Part shown: positions 1 to 7,505 of the stretch, piece after piece
Layout: each line of letters opens with the position of its first letter
Position numbering within the stretch: position 1 is the stretch's first letter
Notes under the pieces: model-generated
What the model was told of the DNA's origin: nothing
The model's database searches: none
The model's input: only the letters and a program-made list of their open reading frames with translations
Made by a program: the position numbers and the translations under genes
Source of the DNA: CAXMQS01 sp036446035
GTDB lineage: Bacteria; Actinomycetota; Acidimicrobiia; Spongiisociales; JAOTWH01
Length of the DNA stretch: 21,771 nt
NCBI GenBank assembly: GCA_036446035.1
Contig: JAZFSG010000063.1
Location: 1 to 21,771, forward strand
Direction of reading: 5' to 3'

Positions 1-1007
1 TTCCACAGCTGAGGGATCTCGTCGACGCGGAAGCGTCGCAGCCACTTCCCAACCCTGGTCAGCCTTTCATCCTGCTCTGATGTGAACTGCGGACCGAGGT
101 TCTCCGCACCCGCGACCATGGTGCGGAACTTGTAGAGAGTGAAGAGGTCCCCATTACGCCCGACGCGTTCTTGGCGGAAGATGGCGGGACCGCTCGAATC
201 AAACCGAATAGCAGCCCAGATGAACGCCCCCATGGCTAGCCACAGTGGCGAGGTCGCGACGACAGCCAGGAAATCAGCGCCACGCTTGATCATTGCGTAG
301 TCCGCGTTGCGCGAGGCCGGTTGTGAGATCTCCCAACCCTCCGCCAGGTGGACCATGGCCATGCGTCCCGTGTGCTCCTCGTAGACGTTGGTGAGCGAGC
401 GCACGGGAAGGCCGGCGAGGTTGCATGAAGACACCCACTGCGCCATCGGGTCGCTCAGAACCGAGCGCAGGTCGACGACCAACATGGTCTTGCCGGACAG
501 CGGCTCGTCTGGAGGGAGCGAACCAGGGTCGTGCACAGCCAGCACGTTGGCGTGGTCTGCCTCATCGAGGTCTCTTGCCAGGTTCTTCTCCGAGGTGACT
601 ATCACCATCGTCTCCAGCCAAGGCGTCCGAATCCGCCAGGTGAGCCGATGGGCCAACGCCCCCACAAGCCACATCCCAGCGGTGACGCCCAGGAATGGTC
701 GAGAGAAGTAAGAGCGTGTCAGGAGGATGCCAACCGAGGCGAAGAGCAGCGATGTGGCCACGATCGCCAAGCCGCGCCCATAAGAAGGACGGGGTACGCC
801 CTTCACCCACATCCGCATCGACACATATGAAGCTACGAGAGCACCGACGGCCAGCATGCCGACCATTGGCCAAACCGAGTCACCGGCCTTGAGATCGACG
901 CGCCAAAACCAGGGTGACTCGAAAGCAACGGCCGAAGCGACGAGGAGTGCTCCCCCGAGCGCTGCCAGGTCACCCGCCAGGAGGGTGAGCAGTAGACGCT
1001 TACGCAT
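1..1007 (-). CDS. Polyprenyl-phosphate sugar-1-phosphate transferase (bacterial sugar transferase family), C-terminus missing
   Basis: I read one open frame of 335 codons from ATG at 1007 to the window edge, with no stop. Residues 5-27, 46-64, 78-96 and 104-120 look like four membrane segments. They are followed by a soluble region (about 130-235) with no recognised motif. From residue 241 the sequence matches the catalytic domain of the WbaP/WcaJ/ExoY-type priming transferases: KRGADF, a hydrophobic helix (248-267), FRQERVGRNGDLF, KFRTM (293-297), AEN, DERLTRVGKWLRR and DEIPQLW. These enzymes move a sugar-1-phosphate from a nucleotide sugar to undecaprenyl phosphate at the inner membrane and start exopolysaccharide or glycan chains. 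The expected last ~100 residues lie outside the window. The sugar cannot be told from sequence. No clear Shine-Dalgarno site precedes the ATG. The gene is 35 bp downstream of the SRPBCC gene on the same strand. Confidence 0.85.
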   Translation of the reverse strand, partial: MRKRLLLTLLAGDLAALGGALLVASAVAFESPWFWRVDLKAGDSVWPMVGMLAVGALVASYVSMRMWVKGVPRPSYGRGLAIVATSLLFASVGILLTRSYFSRPFLGVTAGMWLVGALAHRLTWRIRTPWLETMVIVTSEKNLARDLDEADHANVLAVHDPGSLPPDEPLSGKTMLVVDLRSVLSDPMAQWVSSCNLAGLPVRSLTNVYEEHTGRMAMVHLAEGWEISQPASRNADYAMIKRGADFLAVVATSPLWLAMGAFIWAAIRFDSSGPAIFRQERVGRNGDLFTLYKFRTMVAGAENLGPQFTSEQDERLTRVGKWLRRFRVDEIPQLW

Positions 1008-1042
1008 TGGCAAATCAGGTTAACGCAGCGCCAGACTGATAC

Positions 1043-1465
1043 TCAGTCGAACTGCGCCGCGAACTCGTCAACGTGGCCGGGGAGTCCCTCGCCCACCGCA
1101 CTCGCAACCGCGCCAAAGAACAGCGACGCCAGGAACCCGACCGGATGCAGGGACATCGTTGCGTCGATGGCACCGTCTCCCAGCGTGACTTCGACCGTGC
1201 CGGCCACCTCGCTCGTCTTGATGTCGATCACCATGCGCTCGCCAGGATCGGCTGTCGATGTCCGCGCCGAACCGTTGAAGCTTCTGCCGGCGGCGCGAGC
1301 GGACCATTCGAACGATTGGAGTTGGCCATCACCGTCGTGCACTGCCCCCCATACCTCGTCGATAGGGCCGATCTGGGCCCAGGCCTCCGCCTCTTGCAGG
1401 CGCGCCCACACATCGTCTGAGGAGGCACTGACGGGAGCACTATGGGAAAACGACGCCGCTGTCAT
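1043..1465 (-). CDS. SRPBCC (START-like) domain protein, function unknown
   Basis: The product has 140 residues. Its pattern fits the SRPBCC/START-like ligand-binding fold: an N-terminal strand (SFSHSAPVSASSDDVWARLQ), a helix with the usual DDVW.RL and AWAQIGP positions, a central run of beta strands, and a C-terminal amphipathic helix (about 105-138) rich in Ala, Gly and Phe. The closest named families by shape are polyketide-cyclase-like and CoxG-like proteins, but no catalytic residue can be assigned. It starts 25 bp after the thioredoxin stop and has no strong ribosome-binding site, so the exact start is uncertain. It may be co-transcribed with thioredoxin and the sugar transferase. A role in binding a lipid or other hydrophobic ligand is inference from the fold only. 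Confidence 0.65.
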   Translation of the reverse strand: MTAASFSHSAPVSASSDDVWARLQEAEAWAQIGPIDEVWGAVHDGDGQLQSFEWSARAAGRSFNGSARTSTADPGERMVIDIKTSEVAGTVEVTLGDGAIDATMSLHPVGFLASLFFGAVASAVGEGLPGHVDEFAAQFD

Positions 1466-1490
1466 AGGCGGGAGACGTTAGCGACCCGAC

Positions 1491-1901
1491 CTAGTTGCTG
1501 GCAGCCTCTCGGGCCGTGTCCAACTCTTGGGCAGTGTCCGACTCTTGCTCCTTGGCGATCTCTTCCCGCACCTTGTCCATGTCGAGGGCGAGAGCCTGAT
1601 CGATGAGGTTGCGAAGCGCGTCCTCGGGAAGCGCGCCTGGCTGGCTGAAGATGCCGATCTGATCGCGAAAGATCATCAGCGTGGGGATGGATCGAATGCC
1701 GAAGTACTGGGCTAGCTCCTGTTGGTCCTCGGTGTCGACCTTGCCGAACACGACTTCGGGATGATCCGTTGACACCTTGTTGTAGGTAGGTGCGAACGAC
1801 TTGCAGGGGCCACACCAGTCGGCCCAGAAGTCAACGAGCACGACATCATTGTCGACGACGGTGCTCTCGAAGCTGTCTTTGTTCAGATCGACAGTTGCCA
1901 T
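1491..1901 (-). CDS. trxA: Thioredoxin
   Basis: This is a cytoplasmic thiol-disulfide oxidoreductase of 136 residues. The active site WCGPCK lies at residues 29-34, the buried Asp at 24 (VLVDFWA), and the cis-proline at 73 (SIPTLMIF). A typical thioredoxin ends near residue 108. Here the last ~28 residues form an extra charged tail (KVREEIAKEQESDTAQELD...) that is probably helical. The ATG at 1901 is preceded by GGAGA at a distance of about 7 bases. The gene lies 65 bp downstream of atpC. That spacer holds only a short AGCTT/AAGCT inverted repeat with no T-tract, so read-through from the ATP synthase operon is possible. Which thioredoxin reductase or client it serves is not shown here. The symbol is given by family, not by proven orthology. 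Confidence 0.9.
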   Translation of the reverse strand: MATVDLNKDSFESTVVDNDVVLVDFWADWCGPCKSFAPTYNKVSTDHPEVVFGKVDTEDQQELAQYFGIRSIPTLMIFRDQIGIFSQPGALPEDALRNLIDQALALDMDKVREEIAKEQESDTAQELDTAREAASN

Positions 1902-1966
1902 GGTTCAGTCTCCGTTCGGTGGTCGCAGTTGTAACGCAAAGTCGGCGCGATAGCTTCCCGACAAGC

Positions 1967-2326
1967 TCAGGACTCGGAATCTGCGTTTGATTCTGAGTTT
2001 GGGTTCGAGCTGTCCTCGGTCTCATCGGCCTCGCGCAGCGCATGGGCCCGCTGGCGGGCATCGCCCTCCTCGGACACCTCGGCACGATCGCTAAGCAGGG
2101 TCACCTGGTTCCGATAGACCTGGAGGAAGCCGCCGTGCAGAGCGATGCTCGTCCTCCCGTCGGCATGTTCGATCTCGGCGACGCCCGTGCCGAGGGCGGC
2201 CATGGTTGGCTCGTGGTTGGCCAAGATGCCGATGTCGCCGTCGCTGGTCCTGGTCAGGAGGAAGTTGGCCTCCCCACTCCACACGATCGATTCCGGCGTT
2301 ACGACGTCGACTTGGAAGGTGGTCAT
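1967..2326 (-). CDS. atpC: F1Fo ATP synthase epsilon subunit
   Basis: The product has 119 residues. The N-terminal beta-sandwich domain (1-84) shows the family pattern: FQVDVVTPESIVWSGEA, GDIGILANHEPTMAAL, and LHGGFLQVYRNQVTLLSDRAE. It sits on the central stalk and links gamma to the c-ring. The C-terminal domain is short: one helix (about 86-101) is followed by a low-complexity acidic Ser/Asn/Glu tail instead of the full helical hairpin that inhibits the enzyme in E. coli (139 residues there). Short epsilon subunits are also known in mycobacteria. The ATG overlaps the atpD stop (ATGA), so translation is probably coupled. It is the last gene of the ATP synthase operon. Confidence 0.95.
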   Translation of the reverse strand: MTTFQVDVVTPESIVWSGEANFLLTRTSDGDIGILANHEPTMAALGTGVAEIEHADGRTSIALHGGFLQVYRNQVTLLSDRAEVSEEGDARQRAHALREADETEDSSNPNSESNADSES

Positions 2327-3738
2327 GCGCCGACCGACTCCAGCTCTTTGGCCTTCTCGATCGCCTCTTCGATGCCCCCGACCATGTAGAAGGCCTGCTC
2401 GGGGAGGTGATCGACCTCACCGTCGACGATCATCCGGAATCCACGGATCGTGTCCTCCAGCGCGACGGTCTTGCCTGCCTGGCCCGTGAACTGCTCCGCA
2501 ACGAAGAACGGCTGGCTCAGGAACCGCTGGATGCGACGGGCCCGGCCAACGACCAACCTGTCCTCCTCAGACAGCTCGTCGATGCCGAGAATGGCGATGA
2601 TGTCCTGGAGGTCCTTGTAGCGCTGCAGGATCTCCTGCACCTCACGGGCGGTGTTGTAGTGGACGTCACCGATGATCCTGGGGTCGAGGATGCGTGACGT
2701 CGAGTCCAACGGATCGACAGCGGGGTAGATGCCTTGCTCAACGATGGCCCGCGACAGCACCGTGGTGGCGTCGAGGTGGGCGAAGGTGGTGTGGGGTGCG
2801 GGGTCTGTTATGTCGTCGGCGGGGACGTAGATCGCCTGCAGCGATGTGATCGACTTGCCTGCCAGCGATGTGATGCGCTCCTGGAGCACCCCCATCTCGT
2901 CTGCGAGGGTCGGCTGATAGCCAACGGCAGATGGCATGCGCCCCAGCAGGGTCGACACCTCAGAGCCCGCCTGCGTGAATCGGAAGATGTTGTCAACGAA
3001 CAACAGGACGTCCTGTCCCGCCTCGTCTCGGAAGTACTCGGCCATCGTCAGCGCCGAGAGGCCGACCCGCAGCCGCACGCCCGGTGGCTCATCCATCTGT
3101 CCGAAGACGAGGGCCGCCTTCGAGATGACTCCAGACTCCTGCATCTCCCTGAAGAGGTCGTTGCCTTCGCGGGTGCGTTCCCCGACTCCTGCGAATACCG
3201 AGACGCCTCCGTGCTCCGTGGCGACGCGGTGGATCATCTCCTGGATGACGACGGTCTTGCCGACGCCGGCACCGCCGAACATGCCGATCTTGCCGCCGCG
3301 GACGTACGGCTCGAGGAGATCGATGACTTTGATGCCGGTGTGGAACATCTCCTGCTCTGCCGAAACGTCCTCGAACGCCGGGGACGGACGGTGGATGGGC
3401 CAGCGCTCGTCGAACTCGATGGAGCCCTCCGGTACGTCGAGAGGCCTACCGAGCACATTGAAGATGTGGCCGAGGGTCTTATCGCCGACCGGCACCGAGA
3501 TGGGGTTCCCCGTGTTGCGCACTTCGGCACCGCGGACGAGACCGTCTGTCGCTTGCATGGCGATGGCGCGGACGAGGTTCTCGCCGAGATGCTGCGCTAC
3601 CTCGGCGGTGACGGTGTTGGTCTCGCCTGCCACCGACACGTCGAACTCGAGCGCGTGGTAGATCTCGGGAAGCTCGCCGCGTGGAAACTCGATGTCAACC
3701 ACCGGCCCGGCGACCTTGACGATTCGTCCGTTTGCCAT
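2323..3738 (-). CDS. atpD: F1Fo ATP synthase beta subunit
   Basis: This is the catalytic subunit of F1 (471 residues), which makes ATP from ADP and phosphate at the cytoplasmic face. The P-loop GGAGVGKT is at residues 155-162, the catalytic Glu region is GVGERTREG, and the ALTMAEYFRDE and LFVDNIFRFTQAGSEVS blocks follow. The DELSEED lever is intact near the C-terminus. I place the start at ATG 3738 (MANGRIVKVAGPVV), because AAGGAG lies 7 bases upstream and homologues begin there; the frame is open 15 codons further back, into the atpG stop region. The 13-bp gap to atpG contains the ribosome-binding site. The stop overlaps the atpC start. Confidence 0.98.
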   Translation of the reverse strand: MANGRIVKVAGPVVDIEFPRGELPEIYHALEFDVSVAGETNTVTAEVAQHLGENLVRAIAMQATDGLVRGAEVRNTGNPISVPVGDKTLGHIFNVLGRPLDVPEGSIEFDERWPIHRPSPAFEDVSAEQEMFHTGIKVIDLLEPYVRGGKIGMFGGAGVGKTVVIQEMIHRVATEHGGVSVFAGVGERTREGNDLFREMQESGVISKAALVFGQMDEPPGVRLRVGLSALTMAEYFRDEAGQDVLLFVDNIFRFTQAGSEVSTLLGRMPSAVGYQPTLADEMGVLQERITSLAGKSITSLQAIYVPADDITDPAPHTTFAHLDATTVLSRAIVEQGIYPAVDPLDSTSRILDPRIIGDVHYNTAREVQEILQRYKDLQDIIAILGIDELSEEDRLVVGRARRIQRFLSQPFFVAEQFTGQAGKTVALEDTIRGFRMIVDGEVDHLPEQAFYMVGGIEEAIEKAKELESVGA

Positions 3739-3751
3739 TTCGTTCTCCTTC

Positions 3752-4627
3752 TTAACCCTTGGTGAGGGCCTCGGCGCCGCCAACGATCTCGGAGATCTCA
3801 GTGGTGATCTCCGCTTGGCGTGCCTGGTTGGCCTGTCTTGTCAACAACTTGGTGAGCTCCTCGGCGTTCTCCGTCGCCGCCTTCATCGCCCGGCGGCGCG
3901 AAGCGTGTTCCGAGGCCGAAGCCTCGAGCAGCATTCCGAATATCGACGCCTCCACGTATCGAGGCAGCAATCGGCTCAGGATCTCCTCCGGCGAGGGCTC
4001 GTAGGCGTAGCCGACGGGTGCGGTCTCCTCCCCTTCCTCGGCCTGTGGCGGCTCGATGGGCAGCAATGGCCATTGCACGGGTACTTGGGTGAGGGCGGAG
4101 CGGAACCTGGTCGTGTAGGCCTCCAGCGAGCCGATACGACCCTCCACGAAGTCATCGATGACGACGTTGGCTATTCCCCTGGCATCGCCGTAGGCCGGCG
4201 TGTCCGTGATGTCGAGATAGGTGTGCTCGACCTGATATCCCCGGTACTGAAAATAGGTACGGGCCTTCTTGCCGACGAGATAGAGCCGGTAGCCGGCGGC
4301 CGGGATGCCGTGGAGCCGGCTCTCGGCGAGCCTGATGATGTTGGTGCTGTAGGCGCCGGCAAGGCCTCGATCCGACGTAACGACGAGGACCCCTATGACG
4401 CCGCCTTCTCGCTTCTCCAACAGCGGATGGGAGGCCGCCCCGGAAGCCGCCCCGACGTTGGCGATCACTTCGTTGAGCTTGTCGGTATACGGCTGCGAGG
4501 CGTGCACCCTGGCCGAAGCCTTCACGATGCGCGAAGCGGCGATCAACTCCATGGCGGATGTGATCTTCTTCGTCGATTGGACGCTGCGGATCCGCCTTCG
4601 GATCAAACGAAGTTCGGCGGATGCCAC
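3752..4627 (-). CDS. atpG: F1Fo ATP synthase gamma subunit
   Basis: This is the central rotor shaft of F1, 291 residues, close to the family norm. The N-terminal helix ELRLIRRRIRSVQSTKKITSAMELIAASRI and the C-terminal helix ending EITTEISEIVGGAEAL are the two coiled-coil strands that run through the alpha3beta3 ring; the central VLVVTSDRGLAGAYSTNI block is the conserved Rossmann-like part. The start is GTG at 4627. It lies 7 bp after the atpA stop with only a G-run directly before it, so translational coupling to atpA is likely. An acidic, proline-containing stretch near residue 200 (PPQAEEGEETAP) is an insertion typical of a surface loop. Confidence 0.97.
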   Translation of the reverse strand: MASAELRLIRRRIRSVQSTKKITSAMELIAASRIVKASARVHASQPYTDKLNEVIANVGAASGAASHPLLEKREGGVIGVLVVTSDRGLAGAYSTNIIRLAESRLHGIPAAGYRLYLVGKKARTYFQYRGYQVEHTYLDITDTPAYGDARGIANVVIDDFVEGRIGSLEAYTTRFRSALTQVPVQWPLLPIEPPQAEEGEETAPVGYAYEPSPEEILSRLLPRYVEASIFGMLLEASASEHASRRRAMKAATENAEELTKLLTRQANQARQAEITTEISEIVGGAEALTKG

Positions 4628-4634
4628 GGCCCCC

Positions 4635-6164
4635 CTAGGCGTCCGCGGTGACGCTGGCGGTGAAGCTCTCGGCGAACTGAGCGACCGCCGTTGCCATCTC
4701 GTCGCCCTCGGGCAGTTTCCCTGTGCTGCGGATGGTCTCGAGGACGGCGGCGTGGCGTGAGTTGAAGTAGTCGCTCAGTTCGCTCTCGAACCGGGCAACG
4801 TCCTCAAGCGGCACCGTGTCCATGTAACCGTTGGTGACGGCGAAGATGGAGAGCACCTGATCCTGCACCGCCACCGGGCGGAACTGCGGCTGCTTGAGGA
4901 CTTCGACGACCCGGCGGCCCCGCTCCAGCTGAGCCTGTGACGCAGCGTCGAGCTCGGAGCCGAACTCGGCGAATGCCTCGAGCTCGCGGAACTGGGCGAG
5001 GTTGATACGCAGTGGCCCTGCCACCTTCTTCATGGCACCGATCTGGGCGGCGCCGCCGACCCGCGAGACCGAGATGCCGGCGTTGATGGCAGGCCTGACG
5101 CCCGAGTAGAAGAGGTCGGTCTCGAGGTATATCTGACCATCGGTGATGGAGATGACGTTGGTCGGGATGTAGGCGGAGACGTCCCCGGCCTTGGTCTCGA
5201 CGATAGGCAGTCCCGTCATCGACCCGCCCCCGAGCTCGTCAGACAGCTTGGCGCAGCGCTCCAACAGGCGGCTGTGTAGATAGAAGACGTCGCCGGGATA
5301 TGCCTCGCGGCCCGGAGGACGACGCAACAACAGAGAGATCTGGCGATAGGCGACGGCTTGCTTGGAGAGGTCGTCGAACACGATGAGGGCATGCTCGCCG
5401 TTGTACATCCAGTGCTGTCCGATGGCGGAGCCGGCATAGGGGGCGTACATCTGCAGCGCCGCCGCCGCAGAAGCCGCGGCATTGACGACCACCGTGAACT
5501 CCATGGCGCCCGCCGCTTCCAGCGCTCCGACCACCTCGGCTACGGTCGAGGCTTTCTGGCCGATCGCCACGTAGATGCACTTCACTCCCTCGGCCGCCTG
5601 GTTGATGATGGCGTCGATGGCGATCGCCGTCTTGCCAGTCTGGCGGTCGCCGATGATCAACTCGCGCTGGCCGCGGCCGATCGGGATCATGGCGTCGACG
5701 GCCTTGATACCCGTCTGCAGCGGCTCTCCAACGGGTTGGCGTTGCACCACCGTCGGTGCCTGCACCTCGAGGAGGCGTCGCTCAGCCGTCTCGATGGGGC
5801 CCTTGCCGTCTAGCGGATTGCCGAGGGGATCGACAACCCTTCCGAGTAGGGCGTCGCCGACACCGATTGAGAGCACCTGACCCGTTGAGCGAACGGCGTC
5901 GCCTTCCTGGATGTGGGACGAGTCGCCCATGATCACGGCGCCGATGGAGTCCTCGTCGAGGTTGAGGGCGATCCCGGTGAGGCCGCCCGGGAACTCGAGC
6001 ATCTCCGAAGACATGGCGTTGGGCAGCCCGGCCACCCTGGCCACACCGTCGCCGACCGAGATGACGTGGCCGACGGTCTCGGCCTCGAGGTCGGGCGACC
6101 AACCCTCGAGGTTCTTGCGCAGGGCCTCGGCGATCTGCCCGGTGTCGATCATCTCTTCGGTCAT
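4635..6164 (-). CDS. atpA: F1Fo ATP synthase alpha subunit
   Basis: This is the non-catalytic nucleotide-binding subunit of F1, 509 residues, full length. The P-loop GDRQTGKT is at 172-179. DDLSKQAVAYRQISLLLRRPPGREAYPGDVFYLHSRLLER and the arginine-finger block SVSRVGGAAQIGAMKKV are intact. The N-terminus (about 1-25) is the helix that binds delta. The ATG at 6164 overlaps the atpH stop in an ATGA junction. Everything in it is as expected for a working subunit, and it is one of the most conserved genes of the window. Confidence 0.98.
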   Translation of the reverse strand: MTEEMIDTGQIAEALRKNLEGWSPDLEAETVGHVISVGDGVARVAGLPNAMSSEMLEFPGGLTGIALNLDEDSIGAVIMGDSSHIQEGDAVRSTGQVLSIGVGDALLGRVVDPLGNPLDGKGPIETAERRLLEVQAPTVVQRQPVGEPLQTGIKAVDAMIPIGRGQRELIIGDRQTGKTAIAIDAIINQAAEGVKCIYVAIGQKASTVAEVVGALEAAGAMEFTVVVNAAASAAAALQMYAPYAGSAIGQHWMYNGEHALIVFDDLSKQAVAYRQISLLLRRPPGREAYPGDVFYLHSRLLERCAKLSDELGGGSMTGLPIVETKAGDVSAYIPTNVISITDGQIYLETDLFYSGVRPAINAGISVSRVGGAAQIGAMKKVAGPLRINLAQFRELEAFAEFGSELDAASQAQLERGRRVVEVLKQPQFRPVAVQDQVLSIFAVTNGYMDTVPLEDVARFESELSDYFNSRHAAVLETIRSTGKLPEGDEMATAVAQFAESFTASVTADA

Positions 6165-6697
6165 TGAGCCTCCAAAGTCTGTCGAAGCGATTCGAGCCGG
6201 CCGCGCAGCGAGCCGTCGATGATGGTGTCCCCCATCCGGGCAACCAGCCCGCCGAGGACCGAGGGGTCGATGATGACCTGAGCCTCGACTGGGCGGCCGG
6301 TGGCCCGGCTGAGCGCCTCCTCGAGCCTGGCGACGGTGGCGGCGTCCAGCTCGACAGCCGAGCGCACCTCGGCAGTCGTCTTGCCCCGGGTCTCCGAGGC
6401 ATGCTCGATCAATCGGGTTGCGATGGTTGAGAGGTCGCGAGCACGGCCGGAGGCGACGACGAAATCGACGAGGCTGGTTGTCAGAGCCGATGCCCTTGAG
6501 CCGAGCAGGTCTTGTATGACGCCGCTCTTGCGCTCCGCCGGGATGCGTGGATCTGTAAGCGCATCTCGCAGCTCCGCCGACTCCTCGAACGAGGTTGCGA
6601 CGCGAAAGAGCTCATCGGCGACGCGATCGGCCTCGCCTTCAGCCTTGGCGATCTCGAAGATGCCTGCGGCGTATCCCTTGATTCGTTCGTCGCTCAG
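6161..6697 (-). CDS. atpH: F1Fo ATP synthase delta subunit, apparent CTG start
   Basis: The product has 178 residues and forms the peripheral-stalk link between F1 alpha and the b subunits. The frame reads L/MSDERIKGYAAGIFEIA.., then ELRDALTDPRIPAERKSGVI, FVVASGRARDLSTIA, and a C-terminal part with GLVARMGDTIIDGSLRGRLESLR, which is the usual ending of the family. There is no ATG, GTG or TTG between the in-frame stop just upstream and codon 96 (TTG at 6412), so a conventional start would remove the whole alpha-binding domain. CTG at 6697-6695 sits exactly where homologues have their initiator Met. It has AAGGGA about 8 bases upstream and begins 2 bp after the atpF stop, so I take it as the start. 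The stop overlaps atpA (ATGA). A sequencing error (ATG to CTG) is the alternative. Confidence 0.85.
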   Translation of the reverse strand: MSDERIKGYAAGIFEIAKAEGEADRVADELFRVATSFEESAELRDALTDPRIPAERKSGVIQDLLGSRASALTTSLVDFVVASGRARDLSTIATRLIEHASETRGKTTAEVRSAVELDAATVARLEEALSRATGRPVEAQVIIDPSVLGGLVARMGDTIIDGSLRGRLESLRQTLEAQ

Positions 6698-6699
6698 AG

Positions 6700-7260
6700 C
6701 TAGTTCCCTTCAACACCCTGTAGCTCGTCGATGTAGCTATCGACTAGAGCCGATTGACCGTCTCGATCCAACGAGCTACCGATGACCTTCTCGGCAACAT
6801 CCATTGACAGCGACGCCACCTCGCTGCGAAGCGCTGATTGGGCCCGGCCCATCTCCGCCTCGGCGTCGCGACGGGCCTTGGCGCGAATCTCGTCGGCGTC
6901 CGCCTCGGCCTTGGCCACGATGTCTGCTCGCAGCCCCTCCGCCGCCCGTCGTGCCTCGTCGATTATGTTGCCGGACTCCTCGCGAGCGCCGGCGACCTGC
7001 TGCTGGTAATCGCTCAGCAGGCTCTGGGCCTCCTGTTTGGCGCCCTCGGCCTCTTCCAGCTGGCCGGTGATGGCCGCCTGCCGAGCTTCCAGCGTCTCCT
7101 TGAGCTTGGGCAAGGCGAACTTCCAGACCACGAAGAAGATGATCGAGAAGGCGATGATGCCGGCGATCAGCTCCGACGATTCGGGCAGGAGTAGGTCGAT
7201 GCCCTCGCGCGGCTCCTCTTCTTCCGCAGCCAGCAGCGCGCCTATGAGAAGTGCATTCAT
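6700..7260 (-). CDS. atpF: F1Fo ATP synthase b subunit
   Basis: The product has 186 residues. A short N-terminal extension rich in Glu precedes a single membrane helix at about residues 31-48 (LIAGIIAFSIIFFVVWKF), followed by a long charged helix (about 55-175) that dimerises as the peripheral stator. ATG 7260 has GGAG 7-8 bases upstream, and this site overlaps the atpE stop. No fusion to delta is present, unlike the mycobacterial b-delta protein. The gene is directly followed by atpH. Confidence 0.95.
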   Translation of the reverse strand: MNALLIGALLAAEEEEPREGIDLLLPESSELIAGIIAFSIIFFVVWKFALPKLKETLEARQAAITGQLEEAEGAKQEAQSLLSDYQQQVAGAREESGNIIDEARRAAEGLRADIVAKAEADADEIRAKARRDAEAEMGRAQSALRSEVASLSMDVAEKVIGSSLDRDGQSALVDSYIDELQGVEGN

Positions 7261-7270
7261 TCAGTGTCTC

Positions 7271-7486
7271 CTAGGCGATGAAGAAGAGCACGAAGCCGAT
7301 GAGGGCCAGTGCCTCCGTAAAGGCGATGCCCAGGAACATGGTGGTCCGTGCTTCTGCCGCAGCCTCCGGCTGACGGGCCATGGCCTGGATGGCATTGCCG
7401 ACAACGATGCCGATCCCGATACCGGGGCCGATCGCGGCCAGCCCGTAGCCGACCAGGGCGATCGCTCCCTTGAGTTCCTCAACCAT
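7271..7486 (-). CDS. atpE: F1Fo ATP synthase c subunit
   Basis: The product has 71 residues forming two transmembrane helices joined by the polar ARQPEA loop (37-42). Helix 1 carries the glycine motif GPGIGIG (20-26) used for tight packing in the c-ring. The ion-binding carboxylate is Glu58 in helix 2 (FTEALAL). The Gln and Ser partners that mark Na+-binding c subunits are replaced by Ile25 and Ala59, so the ring is predicted to carry protons (inference from family knowledge). ATG 7486 has AAGGAG 6 bases upstream, the strongest ribosome-binding site of the operon, as expected for the subunit needed in most copies. Confidence 0.97.
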   Translation of the reverse strand: MVEELKGAIALVGYGLAAIGPGIGIGIVVGNAIQAMARQPEAAAEARTTMFLGIAFTEALALIGFVLFFIA

Positions 7487-7505
7487 TCAGTTCTCCTTTT
7501 CCGAT

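Noticed and set aside
1943..1969. Inverted repeat AGCTT/AAGCT after atpC as terminator
   Set aside because: Only 5 bp of stem and no T-tract; too weak to call.
2734..3765. 343-codon plus-strand frame opposite atpD
   Set aside because: Shadow of the beta-subunit gene; composition rich in Arg, Asp and His, typical of antisense frames.
7271..7486. Sodium-binding c subunit
   Set aside because: The Gln and Ser ligands of Na+ type c subunits are replaced by Ile25 and Ala59.
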